A stretch of DNA of 64,000 bases from contig NC_134457.1 of NCBI RefSeq assembly GCF_047948215.1, forward strand, positions 82,797,398 to 82,861,397. Reading direction: 5' to 3'. This document shows positions 49,670-61,375 of this stretch, in pieces. The position numbers and the translations under genes are program-made. Numbering within the stretch: position 1 is the stretch's first letter; every line of letters begins with the position of its first letter. Source of the DNA: Lycorma delicatula. Taxonomy: Eukaryota > Arthropoda > Insecta > Hemiptera > Fulgoridae. The notes beneath the pieces were generated by a model that worked only from the letters and a program-made list of their open reading frames with translations, did no database searches and was not told the DNA's origin.

Positions 49670-50980
49670 CAAGGCGTGATAAAAAAATACGGTGAATAAC
49701 TTTTTATTAAAAAAAGTAATAAGATTACATAGAATTCGATTTAATCTCATTCAAAGTACTGTCCTGGACTAGTAATGCGCTTATCCCAACGTTGACTCCA
49801 TGACTGAAGGCATTTCTGGAAGGCGTCTTTCGGAAGGGCTTTCAGCTGCTCGGTCGTGGTCCTCTCAATGTCAGCAATGGTGTCAAAACGTTTTTCTTTA
49901 AGCACAGTTTTAATTTTTGGGAAGAGCCAAAAGTCGCATGGTGCTAAATCCGGTGAGTATGGCGGATGTGGACAGACAGGAACACTTTTTTCGGCCAAAA
50001 TCTCGCGAATGAGAAGCGAGGTGTGACACGGCGCGTTGTCGTGGCGAAGATGGAAGTCATTGGTCCATTTTTCTGGTCGCTTTCTTCGTACGTCATTTCG
50101 CAAACGTTGCAGTACACCCTTATAAAATTCAGAGTTTACAGTTTTTTCCTTGGAACGAACTCTGATCGCACTATGCCCTCACTATCGAAAAAAAGAACAA
50201 GCATGACCTTGATGTTGGATTTTGACTGACGTGCCTTTTTAGGGCGAGGAGATGAACTGGTTTTCCATTGGGAACTCTGCATTTTGGTCTCAGGGTCATA
50301 GCCATAGACCCAAATTTCATCTCCAGTTACAATTGTGGCCATGAAGTCCGGATCTGCATGAAGACGACCCTTCAACTCCGTGCAAATTGACACACGATTT
50401 TCCTTCTGTTCATCAGTCAAAAGTCTGGGAACAAATTTTGCACTCACTCGTCTCATTTGCAATTCATTAGTTAAAATTTTTTGAACGGATCCGTACGAGA
50501 TGTTCTCGAATAGTCATTTGCCTGTTTGAACGAACTATTTTTTCCACTTTTTGCACATTTTCAACTGTTTTTGAGGTTACTGGACGTCCCGCACGCTGCT
50601 CGTCTTCAACAGACTCATTTCCGTTTTTAAATCGGTCATACCACTTGTACACAGTCTTCAAAGTTACCACATTATCGCCGTACACCGATTCTAACATTTC
50701 GTGAGCTTCTTTGGCACTCTTTTGCAACTTAAAACAAAACATAATGTTAATGTGTTGTTCAAAATCCATGTTGCGCGACAGACACGATAAACACAACCTC
50801 ACTCTAGCGGCTCTGAGCCGCTAGCTGCCAGCTGACTGGCAAGCTCGAACGTGTTACAACTTGTCCCTGCCTGTCTCAGTTGATCACGGTATTGGACAAA
50901 TTACAGCATATGGATGTAGGGTCGGCAGTTGCCGCTATAAAAATTCATTCACCGTCGTGTTTTTGTTTTAAGTCGAAACT
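49670..50980 (-). mobile_element. Near-intact mariner element (DD34D)
   Basis: The left end includes CAAGGCGTGATAAAAAAATA then CGGTGAATAACTTTTTAT. The right end, inverted, has AACACGACGGTGAATGAATTTTTAT, so terminal repeats are recognisable. The exact right edge (about 50,975-50,995) is uncertain. One almost complete transposase lies between. Confidence 0.85.
49747..50769 (-). pseudogene. mariner transposase, all catalytic Asp present, two frameshifts
   Basis: Starts MDFEQHINIMFCFKLQKSAK at 50,769. VYKWYDRFKNGNESVEDEQR and AGRPVTSKT form the helix-turn-helix and linker. Catalytic Asp residues are present in IVTGDEIWVYGYDPETK, LRHDNAPCHTSLL and SPDLAPCDFWLF. There are 34 residues between the last two, which is DD34D. 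It ends QRWDKRITSPGQYFE at 49,747. A frameshift near 50,480 (before SYGSVQKILTNELQMRR) and a second near 50,140 (before TVNSEFYKGVLQRL) move the middle third into another frame and back. The best-preserved transposase in the window, but not functional as written. Confidence 0.95.
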
Positions 50981-50989
50981 TCCCAATAC

Positions 50990-52270
50990 AGGAAAATTTT
51001 GAGTCTTTGACGAATTTACAGTCTAGTGTGACATCTAGGACTACATATAATCTGAAAATAAAATTTAAGAGAAAGAAAGATTTTTATTTTTGTTTACAAG
51101 TTTTAAAAATTCTTTTCTGAGTTAGGGAAAAAGTTTTTTTAATTCTTGGTATAAAAATATTAAAGTCGTGATTCTATCACACTCGACTTCTACATCGCTC
51201 TAACAAATAAATAAAAAATCTAACGTGAACACCACATGACTTCCTTGTACGCCTATTAAATTACACGTACGTTTACAAGGAACATCTTTTTTAAAACTTT
51301 AAATTTTTATTTTTGTTTTTATATGTGTTCTACTGTATATATATATATATCTGAAATTTTCTACTGTATATATATATATATATATATAGTAGAAAATTTC
51401 AGATACTGAGAAAATGTAATAAAAAATTATGTGGAGTAAATTTTGACAAAATTTAAACAGCGATTTGTGTTAATGTCTCTTTGAAACAAATCAGTCAATA
51501 TCTAATAAATATTTTCACAATATAAAGATGTACACTAATCAGTCGTTTTATGCTTCTACTCCAGTCTTTCTTACGATTGCAATCAATGTCATGCGTTTGA
51601 AGTACAAGAAACATCAGTCCAGATTTGAATCATATATCTTTGTGTGATGCATTTTATAGAAATAGTCTGGTACTGATAAAACTCAGTCAATTAATAAAAC
51701 TTAAAAAAATTATTTCAGTCGTTTAAGAGTGGTATAACAGGAAGTAAATTCCATCCGATCGGTAGTCTAGGTGATCTGTTTACTCTTAGTTAATTTTTTG
51801 ACTCTGACCAAATTTGATAATACTTTCAGCATATAACAACAGAAAAAAATTATTTATTTTGCTTTCTATATCTTTTGTAAGTAATTTAAAAAAATAATTA
51901 TTTCTTTGATGGAGAGTAACAGTTTTAGTATTTCAATCTAACCGCTAATGTGATGAAATATCTACCTACTTACAAAGAAGACCGACAAAATTCAGTAAAT
52001 AAATACGATTTTACGGAAATGTTGTCAATACTTTTATCATGATCGAGTTTGACCGGTTTCCTGATCAGATAAGCTTCATACTATTCTACTATTCTACATA
52101 TATGAAAGGAAATTATTATTTTTGTGTTAAAACTGATGACTTTTTAGAAAACCATAAAAATTTACGTACTAAAATTCTTTTATTTCATTTTAATGTAGTT
52201 AAGATGAAGTACAATTTTAATGTAGTAAACGGTATTACCTCTCACTTCTTATCTCACTTCAATTATTTAT
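50990..52270. other. Intergenic AT-rich DNA with a TA-rich palindrome
   Basis: ATCTGAAATTTTCTACTGTA at about 51,349 is mirrored by TATAGTAGAAAATTTCAGAT at about 51,385-51,404 around a TA tract. Nothing else recognised. Confidence 0.6.
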
Positions 52271-52272
52271 AT

Positions 52273-52825
52273 GTTACTGTGAAAGACCAAAATTAGAGAA
52301 TGTCAGTATTCTCCAGTGAATGTCGACACATACCATATACGTCGGTGAAAGATCGAAATTTTGCTTATTCGGACCTTCGCCCATATATGTCGACAAACGC
52401 AGAGAAACCGACATTGGAGGCTATTAATCAAATTCACCGCATTCAGCATGCACTGATAGTGAAAGTTGAATAAAAATATTTTTATAAAAAAACTGAACAA
52501 AGGGAAAACCATCTGACCGTTTATTTGTATCGTTATCGTTTATCCATGCAGTTAACATATTCTGTATAACCTGATTGGCCCTTTCGATTTATAAAATGCT
52601 GAAAATTTAATTAGATTTATTTTAATAAATACAGTGAATTTTATTAATCGCCTCCAGTGTTGGTTTATCTATGTATGTAAACATATACCGGCGAAGGTCC
52701 GAATGTATAATAATATAAACAAATGTTTCGGTCTTTATTTGGTATATTTCTTTCGGTATTTGGTATGTGTAGACATTCACCGGAGAATATCGACATTTAC
52801 CTGATATCGGTCTTTCACGGTAACG
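52273..52825. mobile_element. Long-terminal-inverted-repeat MITE / fold-back element, about 550 bp
   Basis: The left arm 52,273-52,447 and right arm 52,622-52,825 are imperfect inverted copies. Ends are GTTACTGTGAAAGACC and GGTCTTTCACGGTAAC. ATTCGGACCTTCGCC.ATATATG on the left matches the inverse of CATATACCGGCGAAGGTCCGAAT on the right. ATTGGAGGCTATTAAT.AAATTCAC and the inverse of GTGAATTTTATTAATCGCCTCCA close the arms. No transposase. Confidence 0.88.
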
Positions 52826-52829
52826 CATA

Positions 52830-54780
52830 CACATAGTCCAGCACATACAGAATAATGTAGTCTAGTCAGTGTATTAAACCGTTCGTGGTACTTTTGATTG
52901 TGTTTGGATCATTTTTGCTTATACATTTAATAAAGACTATATTTTTCTTTATGTACTTCATTTTATACATTTTCTTCAAAAAGCTATAAAATGAGTATAA
53001 ATGAAAAAGGTATTTTTTATATTATTTTTATTTAACATATTAAATTACCTTATTTCTATTTAAAAATAGCATTTATGAAGTCAGTTTTATTATTATTTAG
53101 GTGGACTGTTTTATCCAAATTATTTACAAAAATAAATACTGCCCTTATGAAAAAAAAAGTTTTCTCAAGAAATGTGTAGGACAAAAGCATGGGTTTTAAT
53201 GGTAATAGTACAAATTTCTCTACAAAATAAAAAGCTAACTAAAATGGGTCTATTTGATGAAGAGTATACTAATATACAAAAAACTGATCAGAGATTTGCA
53301 TAACTTTCCCGGCTTTTCACTTGACAGATTTTTATTCCAAATAAATAGGTTTTAAAATATTAATGACTTAATTATGCAGTATTTATACCAAAATTGCAGA
53401 GATCAAAATATTAGTAAAAAAAATTTGGGTTCGATTTAATCTCCTTCCAGAGTCGTTTAAAATCATGCAGTTTTAAAAGTATAATTAAGAAAAAAATAAA
53501 AATTCTCAAAAAAAATTTATATATTAAGCATTGATGACATTAAATTAAAAAAGGGAGAGAGAGTTTTCGTTATTTTTTATTTTTTACATAGTAGAAAATT
53601 TAGGTTTAGTAAGATTAAAATACTTTATAAAGTTATTTAAATTCCAAAATTTTAAGTATATCTGTTGAAATTCAACATTATTTCTGAACATCTTTTACTT
53701 CACATCTTAAGTAAATTTGAAAAATATTTAAACTGAAGGGTAATAGAGAAAAATAAAAAAAGTATTTTATTTTTTAGAGGTGGGGATTGATTTAAATTTT
53801 TTTTATTATTTATATATCTATGGTAGATAACAAATCTGTTTTAACAAAGTTTTCTTTAAAATGCCTCTGAAGAAAATCGAAATCGATTTTTTCACTATAT
53901 CCCTCCATCCCTTAACGAATTTTGAACAAAAATTAATATGATCAAGAAATGTATAGAAATATTTTAACCAACTTTGAAGAAAATCGGTTCAGTCAATCCT
54001 GAGCCATAAAGCCAAAAGCAGTGTGACTCATGTATATGTACACATATCCATAAATACATACTTATGTTTTTGGTCTAGATGAATTAGTTGGACCCTAAAA
54101 TTAAAGATCTGCATAAAACCAATACATTATTTTTGATATGTTCACCATACTTTCCTCTTTTAATATATTTGCAAGAAAAGTAATATATATATAATGTACT
54201 ACATTTAGATCAAATTGATTCTTCTTTTGTGTATGTTAAAAAAAAATCATTCATAATTTAAATAACTGAATCAATGAGAAAATAAGAGGTGGAAGGAAAT
54301 CAGTTCTAATTAATTTAATCATTAATGTAGTAACAGAAAGTGATATAAACAATAGGAACATAATGAAATGAAGTATGAAGTGCTCTATTTTAGGAAAATT
54401 TAATCAGTTTATTAAAATAAACATTTCCAGGTAACTAGAAATTGACGTCAACAAGCTATCACTTCAGTTCTTTATGCTCCATAATTTATCTTTGAAATTC
54501 AATAAAATTTTAATATAAAAAATGTAATAGTGTTTGAAAAGTTGTTGGATGTAATGAAAAAAAAAAATAAGTAAAATAACAGTTGCCAATTTCCAATTTC
54601 TGAGTTTAAATAAAATTTTCATAGTGTTTTTTATCCTTGTAGAAGTCAATTGGCTGACACTTTGGAGATAGTTTTAGTTCTTAGAGTATCTGATTAATAG
54701 ATAAAATAATTCACGTATATAAATACTGCAGTAGAAAAATTGGTAGACTGATAAAATTTATACGTCAAATATGATTTTAG
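52830..54780. other. Intergenic AT-rich DNA
   Basis: Only a repeat-tail-like phrase, TTTGAAGAAAATCGGTTCAG at about 53,972, was noticed. Confidence 0.5.
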
Positions 54781-55050
54781 CCCACTGGGTTGGTCTAGTG
54801 GTTAACTCGTCATCACAAATAGTTTTTTAACAGCTGATTTTCAAAGTCGAAAGTTGTGAGGTTCGAATCTTAGTAAAAGTTAGTTGCTTTTATATGAATT
54901 TGAATACTAGACTGTGAATACCAGAGTAACTTTGGTTCAATTAACCACATGTCTCAGGACTGGTCAGCCTGAGTCTGTACAAAACGTTCACCTCGTTTAC
55001 ATGTCATACACATCATCTTCATCTCATTGAGCCATGAAAGCAGAGTTGTT
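54781..55050 (+). mobile_element. tRNA-derived SINE, family 1, copy C
   Basis: Starts CCCACTGGGTTGGTCTAGTG. B box GAGGTTCGAATCTTAG at about 54,859. Body TTTGAATACTAGACTGTGAATACC, then ACCACATGTCTCAGGACTGG and TCAGCCTGAGTCTGTAC. It is followed by an A-rich stretch. The best-preserved copy of the three at the tRNA-like head. Confidence 0.9.
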
Positions 55051-56286
55051 GATCACTAGTTGAACAGATTGCAAAGTTCACATTAGGAAAAATAAAATAA
55101 AAATATGAAAAAAAATTAAATCTATAATTTTTTTGGTTGAATCAGTTTTCAATCGATCAACATAAATCAAGATAAATACGAGTACATTCAACATAAATCA
55201 ACTACATTCCGATTAATATTAATTTATAATAGTACCTCTTAATTTTCCACATAAATTTTTTAAAAAATCTTAAAAAAATTTCTAGTATTTCTCATATTAT
55301 AATGGTAGTAATACCATAAAATTTCTAATCAGAAAACCTAAATTATAATTTTTTAATTTTATTTTGCATTTTAAGATGAATAGCCAAGACATCTGCATAA
55401 ATAAAACATTTTCTTTTTATATAGAACAGTGATGTATATAACTTAAATGTATATTTACAATTTTGTTGATTATATGAAAAAACTGAAAGAAAAAACTAGT
55501 GGAATATATGGAATATTCTAAACTGGCAAAATACCAATAGAATGACCTAACCAAACCTTTCATTGTGTTGTCTTTTTATATTGTGACTTTATTAATAATT
55601 TATTATAACTTAAATATGCGTTGCCTTAGAAATAATTAATTAATATGTATAATACTAATAAATATGTATATTTCCAAATTATAATGATGAGAAAAAATCT
55701 ATTTACATTAACAAAATGATTTTCTACAGATGAAATGATCTTTTATAGATGATTATGATTGTGTAAAACTAAAGAATTCACTAAAGAATAACATTGCTGT
55801 TTAAAAATTAACAAATATGTGTATCATATGTCTTATAGCTGGCATTATTTTATTTGTAATATTGTTAATAATTATAAAATCAAGATATAACCGCAGCACT
55901 TAAACAAACATGTACAAGGGACCAGCTGGATGAAAACAGTTTCATTTATTACAAAGAGAAAAATCACGGTAATAATATAAAAATACTTTTTAAGAGAAAT
56001 GTATATTTTGTTTGGTTTACGATTAATAAAATTTCATACATGAGTGAAACAAATAATTAATATATGTATTTGTTGGCTTATTATTTTTAATAGTTAAAAG
56101 TTTGCTGTTTTCCTGTAGAGATAGGAGTAATGAATGTACAACTAGAAGGTCGATCAATTAAACTTGATAAACTGTCAGGCAGTCGCTTTTTTCCCGCATT
56201 TTTAAAAGCATAATTATTGAGAAACTTGGAAAGTTGTAAATAATAGCTAATAACTATATGCATATACATACAAACCTAAAAGTAAG

Positions 56287-56290
<4 letters not shown>
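55051..56290. other. Intergenic AT-rich DNA
   Basis: No feature recognised. A short minus-strand text at about 56,090-56,200 (RLPDSLSSLIDRPSSCTFIT) looks protein-like but is too short to assign. Confidence 0.45.

Positions 56291-56321
<31 letters not shown>
56291..56321. repeat. (TA)n microsatellite at left edge of Helitron relic
   Basis: Pure TA repeat. A similar tract lies at 57,469-57,487 at the other side of the relic. Confidence 0.95.
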
Positions 56322-56323
<2 letters not shown>

Positions 56324-56339
56324 TGAACGGGAGGGTTAG

Positions 56340-57090
56340 TAGAGGGAATACTGATGACAACCGTCTTACTTATCTCGAAGCTTTTACTGTACACTATTTT
56401 TCGTTTGACCGTCCGGAGCACAGACAAATAAATTATTTGGCGTGCCGACTCTTGAGCAAACTACATATAATTGGGCGGACAAAAAACAGACTTTCCAACT
56501 TAATACCTGCCACACATGATACTCATAGCGAATGCAAGCCGGATGGAAAACTGCAATCGTCTGAACTCAAAAAGCATATTTGTGTCATTGAGTATTAACG
56601 TAATGGGAGGGATAAATACGTCTTCTCCTGCGGCGTTCCGCGTGATGATCGTGACATCTATTACGTTGGGTCTTGATCCGTTGCACAGTTTTGACGAGTC
56701 AATGTTACGAAATAGAACAATACGGGATAGTTTTTTTTAAATTTGTTCTTTAGTCAACTTGTATGGCGGAATTCCCGAGGGTTCCGTAGAATAATAAATA
56801 CCTTGTTCACTATCCGTTACTGAATCAATGGATGAATATATAGTAGAGTTGCCGGGAAGCATTTCATATATGAGATCGTTAACGTATTTAACCTTGACGT
56901 TTTGGGAACCTAAAATGGCTCTTTCTCATAGCCATCGGCGGGAGTTGTAATTTTCATATAAATCCGGAAACATTTTAGTTATAAGTTCGTCGAGTGAAGA
57001 AACAATATGGCAGAAATATGAGGGAAACGAAATTAGACCGATAGTGTGGTGTACAGGAAATTCTCCATTAACAAGTAACAGAAGAAATTA
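56340..57090 (-). pseudogene. Helitron Pif1-like helicase, C-terminal part, decayed
   Basis: Read on the minus strand from 57,090 down: LVNGEFPVHHTIGLISFPSY, SSLDELITKMFPDLYENYNS, ERAILGSQNVKVKYVNDLIY, EMLPGNSTIYSSIDSVTDSE, PSGIPPYKL, LCNGSRPNVIDVTIIT, GEDVFIPPITLILNDTN, FEFRRLQFSIRLAFAM, then VVCSRVGTPNNLFVCAPDG. The order matches Helitron and PIF1 helicases after the ATPase motifs (F.RRQFPIRLAFAMTINK; QLYVACSRV). Stops and frameshifts break it. The Walker A part and the Rep (rolling-circle) domain are absent. The segment after AFAM has lost the TINKSQGQ motif. Confidence 0.88.
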
Positions 57091-57489
57091 TCACGCTGCT
57101 CTTTTTTTCGGTGGTATTTCGAAAGGTCTGAAGGGTACGGAGTTAAAAGTTCCATTTCCAACGCTCTTTTTCCAACATAATTAAATAATTATGTCCCAAT
57201 ACTATTTTTTCACTTTTAACTATTCGAAAATAATTTTTTCAATAATCATCGATTTCCTTAGTAACGACTTTATTTTCTTGCTAAATTTTTGTAAACTTAA
57301 TCGCAAAATTTGAGATTGGTTAGAGGGTACACTGAGCGTGAAAAGAGGGAGAGATATGTAGATAACAATTTTCCTTTTGTTTGGAACTTGTTAGTGTGCA
57401 AAATTCAATCATAATCGGATTAAAATTGCAGATCTGTATAAGGCAAACGGAGACACAAACATTCTTCCTATATATATATATATATATTA
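57091..57489. other. Flank of the Helitron relic with a repeat tail and (TA)n
   Basis: Includes GTGCAAAATTCAATCATAAT followed by CGGATTAAAATTGCAG (about 57,395-57,430), then GGAGACACAAACATTCTTCC and a TA tract at 57,469-57,487. I read this as a repeat tail, not a gene. Confidence 0.5.
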
Positions 57490-57600
57490 GCCGGTCAGGG
57501 CTCGCTTCGTTCGCCGTTTCCGTCTAGTCCGAGGGCTCCGCCCCCTGTACCCTGCAGTGTTCGTTACCCTCATGGTTGTGAGAACAATACTGGTAAATAA
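57490..57600. repeat. Dispersed repeat, second copy (see 42,606-42,720)
   Basis: GC-rich: CCGGTCAGGGCTCGCTTCGT, GTCTAGTCCGAGGGCTCCGC, then CCTCATGGTTGTGAGAACAA. Less mutated than the 42.6-kb copy. Confidence 0.75.
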
Positions 57601-58860
57601 AAATTTTAGTATTCAGGCTTTACCTGGAAAAGATACTAAATTACAAAAGACAGAATAGTAGAACTTTTTTTTGTTTCCAATGAGTCTGAGGAACCCCATT
57701 TACGGGTGAAGTGTCAGGCTCACTTACAGTAATTGCTTTTCTTCAAGAAAAATGACTCATTAAACACGTATTCTGAATTTTAATAGAATATTGAAAATCC
57801 GTCCTTGAGATATAAATTTCTATTTAAAAATATACTGTCAGTAAATAAACCGTTTTCCTATTTATATTTATAGATTTTTTGCTTATGTTAATTACTCCAA
57901 TTGCTTCCCGAATTATATTTTCCTGTCTCCTTGGACATTATATTTATATACATAATTTTAAGATATTTTTACAATATTTCGCAAAGGTAGCAAAAAAGCT
58001 CTTTTATATTTCAGTAGTCAGCAATAATAGAATTATTTACTGGCAATAAAAATTATGCTTTATATTAGTTTTACTTAGTATTTCGTAAAACTAATTCACA
58101 TTTATAAAAACGGAAATTTAATTATTAAATATAAATACTGACACATGAACAAACGAACATATTTCAGGATGCATTCTAAAAGTCAAACCTTAAAAAAAAT
58201 TGTCATATAAATATATAAATCCGAAAACATTTCATTTCCAATTATTTCTAACAAAATATTATTCCAAAATTTCTCTTATGAAAGTAAATTATATCATTTA
58301 CATATTTGTGGACGCTAGAGAAATTTTGTTATTTTAAATATAATTTACGTATTTTGAATAATTAAAATAAATCTTAAAGCTTTATCTCCATTATTATATG
58401 ATTAATCTTTTTTCTATAAAACTCAGTAAATTTCTTGTCTTGACATTTCGATGACATATCATTGAACATCTAACGTTAACGTAACACATATAATTGAACT
58501 TAATAACATATAACTTAATGACATATAAGTATAAAAAGAAAATAAGCGTTCATCCGAATATTAGTATGAGTGTCCATCCGGACTGAATACAACACGACCG
58601 CTCTGGTTCAGAATGAATACAGGTCGGTACATCATGACTACTCCTTGCGGTATTATGACGTAGGACATGGAGTAACCATCGTATGACCATAGCTTGCCGG
58701 AGAGCCTTAGCCCTCGCTGGGTAGCAGCACCCGACGGCAAAGGTGGAACTTAGCAATTTCAATCAATTGGCAATTATGTTGTCATATGTTTCAACGAAAC
58801 TGAATAAGCAACTGATATAGATACTTTCTTTTTTCCATTATGGTATTCAAAACTGCTTTT
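57601..58860. other. Intergenic DNA; unassigned GC-richer island at 58,550-58,760
   Basis: Mostly AT-rich. The island has a 70-codon minus-strand frame (HDVPTCIHSEPERSCC) and a second minus frame (GVVMMYRPVFILNQSGRVVF). I recognise neither. It may be part of the neighbouring DD41D relic or another repeat. Confidence 0.4.
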
Positions 58861-58869
58861 AGGCTATAT

Positions 58870-59935
58870 TTAGATAAATCAACACAAAGGAACCGTTATG
58901 CAGGTTTATGATCTATTCCAAAGTTCAGTCATTAATCAATCGAGAGCGAGGTGGCTGTGCAATTGGATCTTCACGATCAATCTACCGACTTGGGAATCGA
59001 GTATAAAGAAAATTTCTAGGCGGTAGTAAGGTGGTGCAGTAATGCTGACAGTAATCTTGCTGACAGTAATGACTTCCATCTTGATTATCATCGTATTACT
59101 GAGGAATTTTAAGCATGTTCAGATACACCATTTACGGTTGCCTACTTGAAGAAGAACGGGCCGTATAGACTGTTTGCTTAGGGAACAAAAAAATTGACCT
59201 TAGGGCTATCACGAATATGCTGCAAAGTTTTATGAGGGTTTTCGTTACCTCATATTCGGCAGTTGTGTGTTCACCTTACCATTGATGTGAAACGTTGACT
59301 CATCACTAAAAATTACATCGTCTAAAAATGTGTCGTCTTCAGTTCTATACATCATGTTCACGCAGAACTGCAGCCGAACAACCTTTTCGTCATCTGTAAT
59401 GTGTTGAACCACAGTCAGTTTGTATGTCTTCAAGTGCAATAGTTTACTAATATGCGCTAAATAGTCGTTTGTGGAATGCCAGTCTCACGTGACGCACGTC
59501 GAGTTGGTTTCTTCGGATTACGTGCAAAGCTTTTTCCGAGTTATTCCACAGCAGTTTCAGGGACGCGTGGGCGTTCTGGTGAATTTATATGTTTAACAGA
59601 ACAACCTGTCTCGATGAAGGTTTGGTGGCAAGCGTAAATTGGATGCTTACTAGGAAGCTCCCTACCATACTTTGCAAAAATTACGTTAAACTGCAGTTGC
59701 TGACTGCAAATCGTGAAACCAAAACACACAGTGAGCACTTTCCGCACCAGTAAATGTATCCAATTTTAACTGATGACAGCGGTGGTGGTCAAATTCGGTA
59801 CTGATGAAGTACGTGAATCAAAACTTGATGTACTTTTATAGGAAATGAGACCTCAACCGAATCTGTAAGTTATCTAAATAAATTTTTAAGTGCTTTTAAA
59901 CTTGTGAAGTCCTTTTTGAATTACCCGTTATATTA
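58870..59935 (-). mobile_element. DD41D-type Tc1/mariner relic, second copy of the 45.5-kb family
   Basis: Starts near 59,935 with ACGGGTAATTCAAAAAGGAC, a likely terminal repeat. Transposase on the minus strand: MRKVLTVCFGFTICSQQLQF, KHPIYACHQTFIETGCSVKH, FLDDVIFSDESTFHINGKVN (first Asp), GNENPHKTLQHIRDSPKVN, then QQD near 59,060 and WIDREDPIAQPPRS near 58,960. Frameshifts and stops are common. The order matches insect transposases annotated with QQDGAPPH and WIGRRGPI.WPPRSPDL.P. The 3' end of the element could not be placed. Confidence 0.85.
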
Positions 59936-60540
59936 GATTATCTCATATGTATTTTCTTAACACACCTTATTTATAGTAAATTTCGTTATTATAAAATTCA
60001 AATGAAGTAGAAATATTAATTAAATACTTTAATATTTACAGACAGCACCTATAAATGTACGACAAAGAATGAAAAAATGTTATATAACGAGCTAAGCATA
60101 AAAAATATCCTTTTTTTAAATGTACGACAAAGAATGAAAAAAATGTTATATAACGAGCTAAGCATAAAAAATATCCTTTTCAATAGAGTACTTTTATGAT
60201 TACAAATTAATTACACGATTCAGTCTTTATTATTATAAAATTACTGTCTTGTGCGTTTTTATTTTTTAATTAAGAAATTCTCTAATAAAAATAATGTTAA
60301 TTCATTCAACAATTGTTGGTAAAAGCCGAAAGTGAATTGCATAAATTTCTTCGCCGGCCTGGCGAATACTAATAGCCTGGCTCACAAATTCGAAAAATGT
60401 TATCGACTTTTTGAAAATTTGAGAGTGCTTGCATCTTGAATCAGAGTGCTTTTTTTATGTTAAAATATTTTCTAAAATTGGTTTTAAATAGATTAAAATC
60501 GAAAATTACAACAAAAAAAATTCGATTTTTTTAACAGCGC
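59936..60540. other. Intergenic DNA with a 65-bp tandem duplication
   Basis: The duplication is at about 60,055-60,184. Nothing else recognised. Confidence 0.6.
60055..60184. repeat. 65-bp tandem duplication, nearly identical
   Basis: AATGTACGACAAAGAATG and GTTATATAACGAGCTAAGCA recur 65 bp apart, with only an indel in the A run and T run. Confidence 0.95.
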
Positions 60541-60544
60541 CATA

Positions 60545-61375
60545 TTTCCTAACAGTGATGTCGAGGCCACAGATATTTTGTATGAGATTTCTAGTACAGC
60601 AGAGTCCTTCGGACTGAGGATCAATATTAACAAAACGAAGATACTAACAACTGAAAGCTCACAGCCCATTGTTTACCTCGGAGGAGCTCAAATCAAACAA
60701 GTCCAAGAATTCAGATATCTCGGATCACTGGTCCAAGAAAAGAAAGTGGCATCTACAGCTGATTTCCGTTCCAGGATTGAGCAGGTAGCTACAGCTTTCG
60801 CCTCAATAAAATGGTGCCTTTGGAAGCGTGCAAACATTACCATCCGGACAAAATTCCGCCTCTTCCCACACTTATCATCCCAATTCTCCTCTGTGGATCA
60901 GAAACTTGAAGCCTCTTCCAAACAACATAACTGGCTAGAGGTTTTCCAAATGCGATGCCTGCCAGATCATACGGGTTTCACTTGATGACCATATCCGAAA
61001 TGAAGTCGTCGAATCCAGATGCGGACAACAACCAATAGTTGAAGAGCAGATCCAAACGCGGAGGCTGAGATGGTTTGGTTATGTGTACCGGATGGAGCCG
61101 GATCGTTTGCCGCACTGACTCCTCTGTAGGCAATTTCCTACTCAATGGAAGATTAAAAAATCTGCGTCAAAGAAAACTTGGAAAAAACAAGTTGCAGATG
61201 ACCTGAAGAATGAGCGAATTGACTTTGACCAGGCCTGGATCATCGCTATACACCGTAAAGAATGGAAATGCGTTGTGAGCAAAGTTAGGAATCCTACGGC
61301 ACTCACAGCAGCTTATTGGTTGCGTGGCCAGCCGTCCCTTCCAGTCGCCAGTCAGGGGTCAAAGAAGAAGAAGTG
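60545..61375 (+). mobile_element. LINE (RTE-like) C-terminal fragment
   Basis: Reads AESFGLRININKTKILTTES (end of the polymerase palm), FRYLGSLVQEKKVASTADF, CLWKRANITIRTKFRLF, KLEASS..NWLEVFQMRCL, then in other frames EEQIQTRRLRWFGYVYRMEP, KKTWKKQVADDLKNE and TAAYWLRGQPSLP at the C-terminus. The fragment starts abruptly at about 60,545 (5' truncation). It ends with CAAAGAAGAAGAAG, a short tandem tail as in RTE-type elements. At least two frameshifts. Confidence 0.88.
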
